Shown: positions 1-6,079, numbered from the stretch's first letter. The stretch is 7,900 nucleotides of DNA from Phycisphaerales bacterium (GCA_028288945.1 JAQGHH010000236.1:1-7900), one strand, 5' to 3'. Program-made: numbers and translations. Notes: generated from the letters alone by a model not told the origin.

Positions 1-680
1 AAGGCGTTGAGCTTTCCTTCGGCGATTTTCTCGGCGATGTTCTGCGGCTTGCCGGTGGCCTTGGCCTGCTCGACGGCGATCTCGCGCTCCTTGGCGACGA
101 GGTCCGCCGGCACTTCGTCGCGGGTCAGCGCCAGCGGGCGGGCGGCGGTGATGTGCATGCCCAATTGCGAAATCAGCGCATCATCGGCCGCGCCCGAAAA
201 CGCCATCAGCACAGCGATCTTCCCCTTGCCGGCGGTGCTGTAGAGGTAGCCGCCGACGGTCGCGCCTTCAATGGCCGCGGCCCGGCCAAGCTGCACGTTC
301 TCACCGGTCTGCTGGGCGACCGCAGTCAGTTCCGCCTTAAGCTGTGCGTCTTCCGCAACATTGGCGGACGGGTTGGCCAGAAGCTTTTTTACCGCCGACT
401 CTGCGATATGCGCGATCGGCTCGCTCTTGGCGGTGAAGTCGGTGTTGCAGGCGACCGCCACCGCGGCGCCGCGCTTCCTGTCATCACTGATCGTGAGGAC
501 CACGCGGCCTTCGGTCGTGGCGCGCTCGGCGATCGACGACTTGAGCCCCTTCTTGCGGGCGTTGTCGATGGCGGTGTTGATGTCGCCGCCGGCTTCGGTC
601 AGCAACTTCTTGCATTCCATCATGCCCAAGCCGGTCTTGGCCCGAAGTTCGTTGACGCTCTTGGCGCTAATTTCTGCCAT
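1..680 (-). CDS. tsf: Elongation factor Ts, 3' end cut by window edge
   Basis: EF-Ts is the cytoplasmic exchange factor that releases GDP from EF-Tu during translation. Translating the minus strand from the ATG at 680 gives 226 uninterrupted codons before the left edge, so the stop codon is missing. Residues about 9-45 form the N-terminal UBA-like EF-Tu-binding module (VNELRAKTGLGMMECKKLL, then GGDINTAIDNARKKG). The nucleotide-exchange motif Thr80-Asp81-Phe82 lies in CNTDF, at nearly the same position as Asp80/Phe81 of the E. coli protein. The core dimerisation region follows (GKIAVLMAF, ISQLGMHITAARP) and then the start of the C-terminal module (KPQNIAEKI). The start is supported by the N-terminal match to the family and by GGGAG about 9 bases upstream. 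It lies 99 bases downstream of rpsB, the classic gene order, but an intrinsic terminator separates the two. Confidence 0.97.
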   Translation of the reverse strand, partial: MAEISAKSVNELRAKTGLGMMECKKLLTEAGGDINTAIDNARKKGLKSSIAERATTEGRVVLTISDDRKRGAAVAVACNTDFTAKSEPIAHIAESAVKKLLANPSANVAEDAQLKAELTAVAQQTGENVQLGRAAAIEGATVGGYLYSTAGKGKIAVLMAFSGAADDALISQLGMHITAARPLALTRDEVPADLVAKEREIAVEQAKATGKPQNIAEKIAEGKLNA

Positions 681-718
681 GGGGTGACTCCCAAATAATC
701 TGTTTGTTTGTAGTGACG

Positions 719-748
719 AAAAAAGGGCGAGGCAAGCCTCGCCCTTTT
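719..748 (-). terminator. Intrinsic terminator between rpsB and tsf
   Basis: On the minus strand a perfect 12-bp stem (AAAAGGGCGAGG with CCTCGCCCTTTT, arms 748-737 and 732-721) closes a 4-base loop. A run of six T (724-719) overlaps the end of the second arm and continues past it. This is the standard rho-independent layout. It sits 32 bases after the rpsB stop and 39 bases before the tsf start, so it should end or attenuate rpsB transcripts before tsf. On the plus strand the following T run is only four bases and no gene ends there, so minus-strand function is favoured. Confidence 0.85.
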
Positions 749-779
749 GATTCGGAGCAATTTGCCTTGCTTGTGACGG

Positions 780-1664
780 TTATGCGCCCTGGGCGGCCGC
801 GACGGGCTCACCGACGGGCGCGGCCACGGCCGGCTCGATCGCCGGGTTCTCGATCGGGGGCACGCCCGGCTCGAGCGGGGCGGGTGCGCCACCCTCTTCG
901 GCACGGAACTGGCTACGGGCGCTGCGGCGGCGCTGCTGGCTGGCCGCGTCGTCACCCTTCTCCGCCGACCGGCCCTGCTTGCCTTCGATGATCGCGTCCG
1001 CCAGGTCGTGAAGAATGATCTCCACGGCCCGCATCGCGTCGTCGTTGCCCGGGATCGGCAGGTCGATCTGGTCGGGGTCGCTGTCGGTGTCGATCAGCGC
1101 AACCGTCGGCACGCCCAGCTTGCGGGCTTCCTTCACCGCAATGTGCTCGCGGCGGGTGTCGACGATGAACATCGCGCCGGGCATGCGCTCCATCTTGCGG
1201 ATGCCTTCGAGGTTCGTCTTGATCTTGGTCATCTCGCGCTGGAGCGTGGCCTTCATCTTCTTGGAATAAGTCTCGATCTGCCCGGTGGCCCAGAGCTTTT
1301 CAAGCTCTTCAAGGCGGTTGAGGCGGGCGCGGATCGTGCGGAAGTTGGTAAGCGTACCGCCCAGCCAGCGCTCGGCGACGTAGTGCATGCCGCAACGCTT
1401 GGCTTCTTCTTCCAGCGGGTGGCGGGCCTGGCGCTTGGTGCCGACGAAGAGCACGTCTTTGCCGCCTGCCACGATGTTCTGAAGGAACCGCCGGGCTCGC
1501 AGCAAGCCCTTGACGGTTTCGCGGACATCAATGATGTGAATCATGTTCCGCTTGCCGTGGATGTAGGGCTCCATCTTGGGATTCCAGCGGCTGACGCGGT
1601 GCCCGAAGTGGACGCCGGCGTCCACGAGCGATTTTACTAGTTCTGCCTGGTTCTGCTGTGCCAT
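780..1664 (-). CDS. rpsB: 30S ribosomal protein S2
   Basis: S2 binds the back of the 30S subunit at the head-body junction and is needed for S1 recruitment. The 294-residue product opens with MAQQNQAELVKSLVDAGVHFGH and carries family blocks in order: WNPKMEPYIHGKRNMIHIIDV, LFVGTKRQA, the very conserved RWLGGTLTNF, a central coiled-coil stretch (LNRLEELEKLWATGQIETY), PGAMFIVDT, REHIAVKEARKLGVPTVALIDT and PGNDDAMRAVEII. The start was placed at the ATG at 1664 because the family N-terminus begins there and GGAG lies 9 bases upstream. The same frame stays open for 44 codons further upstream, but that stretch does not resemble S2. The C-terminus, from about residue 230, is a Pro/Ala/Glu-rich tail absent from the 241-residue E. 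coli protein. It heads the transcription unit with tsf. Confidence 0.97.
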   Translation of the reverse strand: MAQQNQAELVKSLVDAGVHFGHRVSRWNPKMEPYIHGKRNMIHIIDVRETVKGLLRARRFLQNIVAGGKDVLFVGTKRQARHPLEEEAKRCGMHYVAERWLGGTLTNFRTIRARLNRLEELEKLWATGQIETYSKKMKATLQREMTKIKTNLEGIRKMERMPGAMFIVDTRREHIAVKEARKLGVPTVALIDTDSDPDQIDLPIPGNDDAMRAVEIILHDLADAIIEGKQGRSAEKGDDAASQQRRRSARSQFRAEEGGAPAPLEPGVPPIENPAIEPAVAAPVGEPVAAAQGA

Positions 1665-1684
1665 AAATCGAAGCTCCAAAACAC

Positions 1685-1720
1685 ACGGCCCAACACGGTA
1701 AAGTGTGCGGTTAGGGCCGT
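1685..1720 (-). promoter_or_regulatory. Candidate structured leader upstream of rpsB
   Basis: On the minus strand ACGGCCC (1720-1714) pairs perfectly with GGGCCGT (1691-1685). Inside it ACAC pairs with GTGT (1706-1703 with 1696-1693) around a six-base loop, leaving a 7-base bulge on one side. The structure ends about 8 bases before the GGAG of the rpsB ribosome binding site. S2 represses its own rpsB-tsf mRNA in enterobacteria through a structured leader. A similar role here is inference from position and folding alone, and I do not recognise the E. coli leader sequence. Confidence 0.35.
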
Positions 1721-1864
1721 CAGCCCGTGCGAAAACCCTGCGGCCAAGTCGCGAATCCACAATGGGGCTTGGGGTTAGTGCGAAGATGTAAAACAAAAAC
1801 CGCGTTCAGTCCTCATCCCAATCGGGTGGACCGACGCGGGGGCCCTTGGCAGGCCAGAAGAGGC

Positions 1865-1893
1865 AATGTACCGAGGGTTAAGTTCCGATGCAA
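1865..1893 (-). promoter_or_regulatory. rpsB: Candidate rpsB promoter (weak match)
   Basis: On the minus strand TTGCAT (1893-1888) is followed after 17 bases by TACATT (1870-1865). The matches to the sigma-70 consensus are 3 of 6 and 4 of 6, with ideal spacing. It would start transcription near 1858, giving a leader of about 190 bases. The same hexamer pair recurs upstream of the lipoprotein gene at 6080-6109, which is the main reason to list it. Confidence 0.25.
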
Positions 1894-2009
1894 GCCGGAT
1901 AAGCATTCCGCTTTGCTAATTCAGCAAATTCCCCGCAAACCCGCCGAGCGGCCGTGTGCCGCGTCCCCGTACAGTCGTCGCAACATGTTATTACCCGAGC
2001 ATGAGTTGG

Positions 2010-3380
2010 CTATTGCAAATGGCGCAAGATGGTGTGGAAAACGTCCGTAGGCGCCAGCGAATCGGATGTCAGCAGCTCCGGCTGATCGCTCATCAACATC
2101 GCACCCTCCTTGGGATCGGTCGTCGGGCGGCCGTGGGAGCCGCGAACAAGCTCTGCATCAGTCGGGATGACTTCCAGCATCGTCCGGAACCCAAGCTTCT
2201 TGCGCAAAAGAGCTAGCGCAATTTTTGCCTTCGGCATCGCAAGCTTCGGATCGATGAACAACTCACCCGGGTCGTAGCCCGGTTTGCGGTGGATATCCAC
2301 CGTACGGGCGAAGTCAGGCATCCGCGCCTCATCCGTCCAATAGTAATATGTAAACCACGCACCGGGCTCGGCAATTGCCACCAGTTCCCCCGACCGCGGA
2401 TGATCGATCTTCCACTCCCGCTTCCCCGATTCGTCCAGAACCCGCTCCACGCCCGGCGTCTTCTCCAGCAGCTCCTTCACCTCCGCCAGCCGGCTCGCAT
2501 CATTCACATATACGTGCGCCACCTGATGGTCTGCGACCGCGAACGCCCGGCTCGCTCCCGGATCCAGCAGCTCGCGCCCCATTTCCTCGCGAACCGTGAT
2601 CAACCCGCGCTCCCGCAGCACGCGGTTGAGGTGTACCGGCCGCGAGACTGCGGTAATCCCATACTCGGAAAGAATAATGACCCTCGCCCCACGTGAGCGG
2701 AAATGGTCGATGAGCTGGCCGCAGACTTTGTCCAGGTCGCGCAGGTCCTGGGCGCTGCGCGCGGGATCCGGCCCGAATCGCTGGAGGCAATAATCCAGAT
2801 GCGGCAGATAAACGAGCGTCAGCGTCGGATTGAATCGCTGATCGACCTTAACGGCCGCGTCCGCAATCCACTGCGTCGATTCGATTGAAGTAGCCGGCCC
2901 CCAGAACTTGAAGAGCGGAAATTGGCCGAGCTCCTGCTGCAACGTAAAACGCAAATCCACCGGATGCGTCCAGACGTCCGGCAGCTTTCGCCCGTCCGCC
3001 GGGTACATGGGGCGGGGGGTGACAGTGTAGTCCGCGGTGGAATACATCGCGTACCACCAGAAGAGGTTGGCGCAGGTGAAGGACGGATCGATCTCCCTGG
3101 CCCTGTCCCAGATCTTCGGGCGACCGACGAGCGGGTTGGCCTGCTTCCAGAATTTCACCTCGCACTCGTCGCGGAAATACCATCCGTTTCCGACAGCGCC
3201 GTGTTCGCTCGGCCACGTGCCGGTGAGATAAGTGGATTGCACGGAAGTCGTCACCGCCGGCAGGACCGATCCTACGGCCGCCAGTTTCCCGGCGTCGCGG
3301 AACGCGCGCAGTCGCGGTGTGAATTCGCCGATCAACGAAGGCGTGAGACCCACGGCGTTGATTACAACAGTTTTCTGCAC
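2010..3380 (-). CDS. Alkaline-phosphatase-superfamily protein, type I phosphodiesterase/nucleotide pyrophosphatase-like
   Basis: Family members hydrolyse phosphodiester or pyrophosphate bonds with a two-metal centre; the substrate here is unknown. The 456-residue product starts at GTG 3380 (then QKTVVINAVGLTP), where similarity to the family begins. The open frame continues upstream to 4016, but there it only shadows another gene. Recognisable elements are the presumed nucleophile Thr44 (LPAVTTSVQSTYLTG), PSEHG near residue 60, GNGWYFRDECEVKFW, CANLFWWY, PRPMYPADGRKLPD, LPHLDY (194-197), LSEYG (237-241), VDIHRKPGYDP (His364) and GSHGRP (His416). Classical members have Asp in the first motif and SDHG in the later one; here these read Asn8 and SEYG. 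I recall the same variants across one bacterial subgroup often annotated only as alkaline phosphatase family; EboF-type proteins may be related. No signal peptide is seen, so it is probably cytoplasmic. No SD precedes the GTG. Confidence 0.88.
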   Translation of the reverse strand: MQKTVVINAVGLTPSLIGEFTPRLRAFRDAGKLAAVGSVLPAVTTSVQSTYLTGTWPSEHGAVGNGWYFRDECEVKFWKQANPLVGRPKIWDRAREIDPSFTCANLFWWYAMYSTADYTVTPRPMYPADGRKLPDVWTHPVDLRFTLQQELGQFPLFKFWGPATSIESTQWIADAAVKVDQRFNPTLTLVYLPHLDYCLQRFGPDPARSAQDLRDLDKVCGQLIDHFRSRGARVIILSEYGITAVSRPVHLNRVLRERGLITVREEMGRELLDPGASRAFAVADHQVAHVYVNDASRLAEVKELLEKTPGVERVLDESGKREWKIDHPRSGELVAIAEPGAWFTYYYWTDEARMPDFARTVDIHRKPGYDPGELFIDPKLAMPKAKIALALLRKKLGFRTMLEVIPTDAELVRGSHGRPTTDPKEGAMLMSDQPELLTSDSLAPTDVFHTILRHLQ

Positions 3381-3415
3381 GCGAGTGTGGTAGAGGCGAG
3401 CGGCGGGGGAGTCAA
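3381..3415 (-). promoter_or_regulatory. Candidate promoter for a leaderless phosphodiesterase mRNA
   Basis: On the minus strand TTGACT (3415-3410; 5 of 6 to consensus) is followed after exactly 17 bases by TACCAC (3392-3387; 3 of 6). The expected start point, about 7 bases past the -10 element, falls on the GTG start codon at 3380. The absence of an SD sequence before that GTG fits translation of a leaderless transcript. The weak -10 hexamer is the main doubt. Confidence 0.4.
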
Positions 3416-3490
3416 GCAATCGCGCATCGAAGCGCTGGCGCCGCGGCACATGGGCGAGGTGGCCGCGCCACGAAAAGACGGGCTCGGCAG

Positions 3491-3997
3491 TTATGGGATC
3501 GCTTCTTGATTCGACGTGTGCGAGACGAGGAGATCGCCACGGAGTGCGTTGCGTTCCTGAATCGCCGCGACGGCGGCCTTGCGGTCGGCGCGCATCTGCT
3601 CGATGAGACGCCGCGATTGGGTCGTGGCCTGGTCGAAATTTTCCTCGGCCCGTTGTGATGCGACGAACCCGCCCATGGTGAGTGCCGCCGCACACACCCA
3701 TCCGCCCGCTGCAACGAGCGTCGCCTGCCGCATCCGTCGGCGGGCGGTGGCGGCTTGGTGCTGTAAACGCTGCGTCACGTTCCACGCGGCGTTTACCGCC
3801 GCATTCGACTGTGCAGGTGACAGCACACGATACAGATCGTGCGACGACACCCGCCGGTCCTGATCGCCCTCGACTATCCTGCGGGCCCGGCCGGGGAACC
3901 TTGCCCAGGTGCCGATCGACCGCCTCGATAGCCGCCGGCGCACTTCGTGGCGCGTCGCGGTGGGGGGCGGGGGAGGACGACATTTCCATCGATCCAT
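3491..3997 (-). CDS. Small single-span membrane protein with coiled-coil tail; N-terminus uncertain, possible frameshift
   Basis: I do not recognise this family. Reading from ATG 3997 gives 168 residues. The first ~37 are Pro/Arg-rich and unconvincing. From about 3886 on, the codons look like a real gene: RRIVEGDQDRRVSSHDLYRVLSPAQ, an amphipathic Gln/Ala/Arg stretch, one membrane span encoded at about 3724-3656 (ATLVAAGGWVCAAALTMGG), then a charged helical coiled-coil-like tail (RAEENFDQATTQSRRLIEQM) ending at TAA 3491. Basic residues just before the span (RRRMRQ) suggest the N-terminus is inside and the tail outside the membrane. A competing N-terminus lies in another frame: ATG 4016, preceded by GGGAG at 10 bases, begins MHDPYLNGSMEMSSS and keeps coding-like third positions to about 3890. 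Joining the two needs a +1 frame change near 3890-3905. It ends 110 bases upstream of the phosphodiesterase gene on the same strand. Confidence 0.6.
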   Translation of the reverse strand: MDRWKCRPPPPPTATRHEVRRRLSRRSIGTWARFPGRARRIVEGDQDRRVSSHDLYRVLSPAQSNAAVNAAWNVTQRLQHQAATARRRMRQATLVAAGGWVCAAALTMGGFVASQRAEENFDQATTQSRRLIEQMRADRKAAVAAIQERNALRGDLLVSHTSNQEAIP

Positions 3998-4016
3998 TGA
4001 GATACGGGTCGTGCAT

Positions 4017-4249
4017 ACTCCGGCGGCTCCCAATGACGAGTACGGGTTGCTGGACAAAAGGCTGAGCCTATGGGACGTGCCTTCCGGCACATTGCCCAGC
4101 CGTCTCATCGGCCTCAAGCAGCACGCACTTTCCCATTTTCCGCATGATCGGCTGCTCAAATTCCCCGATTGGCACTTCCGTTGCATTTTCGCCTTACCCA
4201 GTGCGGGCCGCTTCGGCCGGCACGTTTGGTTTAGAAAGGAGCATGCGAC
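4017..4249. other. Spacer between divergent genes, with a hairpin upstream of the PfpI gene
   Basis: This gap separates the minus-strand membrane protein gene from the plus-strand PfpI gene. At 4201-4223 a GC-rich inverted repeat (GTGCGGGCCG, CTT, CGGCCGGCAC) forms a 9-bp stem with one G-G mismatch. It lies 13 bases before the AAGGAG ribosome binding site (4236-4241) of the downstream gene. No clear -35/-10 pair for either gene was found, and no small gene is supported. Confidence 0.4.
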
Positions 4250-4825
4250 ATGGCGGACAGACTTTCAGGTAAAAAAGTGGCGATTCTTGTGGCCGACGGT
4301 TTCGAACATGTAGAGATGACCGAGCCCCGCAAAGCCCTGGAAGACGCGGGCGCGGGGGTCGATCTCATCTCCCCCAACCCCGACCGCGTACGAAGCTGGA
4401 AGATGACCGAGTGGGGCGACTATTTTGACGTGGATACGCCGCTGGATCAGGCCAACCCAGACGATTACGACGCCATTCATCTACCCGGCGGGGTGATCAA
4501 CCCCGACAAGCTTCGCACCATCCCGCAAGCCGTCGAGTTCGTAAAAGCGTTCTTCCGCGCGGGAAAGCCGGTTGCTTCGATCTGCCACGGGCCTTGGATA
4601 CTGATCGAGGCCGAAGCAGTGGAAGGCCGCACGGTTACGAGTTGGCCCTCGTTGCGAACCGACCTCAAGAACGCCGGCGCGAATTGGGTGGATCAGGAAG
4701 TCGTAGTCGATGGCGGCATGGTCACCAGCCGCAAGCCCGATGACATCCCGGCATACAACAGCAAAATGATCGAGGAGTTCGCGGAAGGCGTTCACGCCCA
4801 GCAGCAAGTCGCGGCGCACGCCTGA
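4250..4825 (+). CDS. PfpI/DJ-1 family protein (YhbO-type; protease, glyoxalase or deglycase annotations)
   Basis: This cytoplasmic protein belongs to the class I glutamine amidotransferase-like fold. Relatives (PfpI, YhbO, DJ-1) are linked to stress protection and to glyoxalase, deglycase or peptidase activity; the true substrate is debated. The 191-residue length is normal. KKVAILVADGFEHVEM at the N-terminus supplies the conserved acidic residue Glu19. The nucleophile elbow ASICHGPW gives Cys112 with neighbouring His113, as in PfpI. LPGG (78-81), TSWPSLRTDLKNAGANW and VVVDGGMVTSRKPDDIPAY are typical of the YhbO branch. ATG 4250 is preceded by AAGGAG at 8 bases, a strong SD. No signal peptide or membrane span is present. 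It stands alone on the plus strand, facing the convergent SMP-30-like gene. Confidence 0.95.
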   Translation: MADRLSGKKVAILVADGFEHVEMTEPRKALEDAGAGVDLISPNPDRVRSWKMTEWGDYFDVDTPLDQANPDDYDAIHLPGGVINPDKLRTIPQAVEFVKAFFRAGKPVASICHGPWILIEAEAVEGRTVTSWPSLRTDLKNAGANWVDQEVVVDGGMVTSRKPDDIPAYNSKMIEEFAEGVHAQQQVAAHA

Positions 4826-4869
4826 TGCTCGGATGACATGTGTCTGATGTTTGAGCGCCGCGGGAAATC

Positions 4870-4924
4870 GTCGGCCTCCGTCACCGACGTTTAGCCGCCT
4901 CGCTTGCGAGGCGCGTTTCGCGCC
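4870..4924. repeat. Cluster of overlapping hairpins, probable palindromic intergenic repeat
   Basis: Three inverted repeats are packed together: GTCGG/CCGAC (4870-4874 with 4884-4888), CGCCTCG-CTTG-CGAGGCG (4896-4913, perfect 7-bp stem) and GGCGCG-TTT-CGCGCC (4910-4924, perfect 6-bp stem). The last two overlap by four bases and so exclude each other. There is no T tract, so it is not a normal intrinsic terminator. It lies between convergent genes, the usual place for REP-like elements. The central palindrome resembles intergenic repeats I associate with planctomycete genomes; only one copy is in this window. Confidence 0.45.
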
Positions 4925-5034
4925 AGCGAAAGGAAAACGCCCCCCAAGCGGAGCAGGAAAAAGGCTCGGCCCGTCGGGCTTCGACCGCGCGAGCAGGACT
5001 AAACGGATGAGGTCGGTCCCCTCAGCCGCGGACC

Positions 5035-6072
5035 TCACTTGTGGCCCACCTCCGGTAGCATCCCCTTCGTACTTAGCTTGATCCTGCAGAGGTTCATGTT
5101 CGCGGTGATATAGAGCACGGTGCCGTCCTCGCCCCAGGCGCAGTTGGACGTCGGCTGTCCCGTCTCGATCGTCCCCAGATGCTCGCCTTTGGGCGACAGG
5201 ACGAGGATGCCGCCCGGTCCTGCGCCGAAGATGTTTCCGTCGCGATCAACCTTCATCCCATCGGGCAGGCCTTTGCGCGAAGCCGCCAGCGATGTCGCAT
5301 CGAACAACACGCGGCCATTTGACACAGACCCATCCGGCTGCACGTCATAGGCCATCCACACTGCTCGTTTGGGATCGGAGACCGCAACGTACAGCGTCTT
5401 CTCATCGGGCGAGAAGGCGATGCCGTTGGGATAGCTGAGATCATTGATAATGCAGGTGAGTTTGCCGTCTTTGGAAAGACGGTAGACGCCGTTGAAATCA
5501 AGCTCGCGCTTCGGGTCTTTTTCGCGAAGCTCCAGGCCGTAGATGGGGTCGGTGAAATAGAGGTCGCCGTTGGACTTGTAGACCAGGTCGTTTGGGCTGT
5601 TGAAGCGTTTGCCGCGGTATCGGTCGGCGAGCGTGGTTTTGCTGCCGTCCTTTTCGAGACGCGCGACCCGGCGGTCGCCATGCTCGCAGGAGACGAGGCG
5701 GCCTTCATGATCGCGCGTCAGGCCGTTGGACCCCAGTTCACCGCCACGCGGCGCTGCGTCCGTGTAGCCGCTGGGAGTAAGGAAGACGCTGATCGTGCCG
5801 TCCTTCCATGTGTCGATGCGGTTGCGCGGGATGTCGGAGAAGAGCAGATACCCGCCCTCGCTAAACCAGACCGGCCCCTCGCACCAGACAAGTCCGTCGC
5901 CGATCTTCTCGAGCACCGCGCCCGGCGGCACGAGCTTGTCAAACCGCGGATCGAGCCGCTCGATCGTCCCGATGGAAGGATACTCCTTCGGATCGCGCCC
6001 CTGACATCCGACGGCGAGCAGGAGCAATGTGGGCAAAACAAGACACGGCAAAAGCGGGCGCGAAGGTTTCAT
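5035..6072 (-). CDS. SMP-30/gluconolactonase-like beta-propeller lipoprotein
   Basis: The family consists of six-bladed beta-propellers that hydrolyse sugar lactones or related esters using one divalent metal. The 345-residue product starts at ATG 6072, where a lipoprotein signal begins: MKPSR, a Leu-rich core, then LLAVGC with Cys23 as the lipid-modified residue, so the mature enzyme is probably anchored outside the cytoplasm. An in-frame ATG 16 codons upstream would spoil the signal. Likely metal ligands by family alignment are Glu65 (WCEGPVW), Asn161 (NSPNDLV), Asn216 (YPNGIAFSPD) and Asp271 (LPDGMKVD). Other typical blocks are CEHGDRRVAR, NGDLYFTDP and GEDGTVLYIT. All four ligands are present, so activity is plausible; the substrate is unknown. 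No SD precedes the start and a promoter-like pair lies immediately upstream. It converges with the PfpI gene and diverges from the RDD gene. Confidence 0.93.
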   Translation of the reverse strand: MKPSRPLLPCLVLPTLLLLAVGCQGRDPKEYPSIGTIERLDPRFDKLVPPGAVLEKIGDGLVWCEGPVWFSEGGYLLFSDIPRNRIDTWKDGTISVFLTPSGYTDAAPRGGELGSNGLTRDHEGRLVSCEHGDRRVARLEKDGSKTTLADRYRGKRFNSPNDLVYKSNGDLYFTDPIYGLELREKDPKRELDFNGVYRLSKDGKLTCIINDLSYPNGIAFSPDEKTLYVAVSDPKRAVWMAYDVQPDGSVSNGRVLFDATSLAASRKGLPDGMKVDRDGNIFGAGPGGILVLSPKGEHLGTIETGQPTSNCAWGEDGTVLYITANMNLCRIKLSTKGMLPEVGHK

Positions 6073-6079
6073 GCCGCCG

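Larger units (their letters stand above)
1665..2009. other. Long intergenic region between rpsB and the phosphodiesterase gene
   Basis: This 345-base stretch has no reading frame with convincing protein character on either strand. It contains the rpsB ribosome binding site (GGAG, 1677-1674), the hairpin at 1685-1720, a weak promoter match at 1865-1893, and an AT-rich inverted repeat at 1912-1928 (TTTGCT, five bases, AGCAAA). No T-rich intrinsic terminator for the phosphodiesterase gene that ends at 2010 is visible. The long distance suggests an rpsB mRNA leader of about 190 bases if the promoter candidate is right. Confidence 0.6.

Noticed and set aside
1008..1640. Long plus-strand open frame opposite rpsB
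   Set aside because: It is the antisense shadow of a highly conserved gene in GC-rich DNA, with no recognisable domain and no SD.
1665..1796. 44-codon N-terminal extension of rpsB
   Set aside because: S2 proteins begin at the MAQQ-type N-terminus, the ATG at 1664 has a good SD, and the upstream codons overlap the candidate leader hairpin.
1912..1928. Intrinsic terminator for the phosphodiesterase gene
   Set aside because: The stem is only 6 bp and AT-rich, with no T tract on the minus strand.
3381..4016. N-terminal extension of the phosphodiesterase reading frame up to ATG 4016
   Set aside because: Similarity to the family begins exactly at GTG 3380, and the upstream part of the frame is Arg/Ser-rich, overlapping the membrane protein gene in another frame, where codon use is far more natural.
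4481..5038. Minus-strand frame overlapping the PfpI gene
   Set aside because: Antisense shadow of a clear PfpI gene plus intergenic repeat; no family features.
4851..5081. Short plus-strand frame after the PfpI gene
   Set aside because: It reads through the hairpin cluster and into the 3' end of the lipoprotein gene; its composition looks like translated repeat rather than protein.
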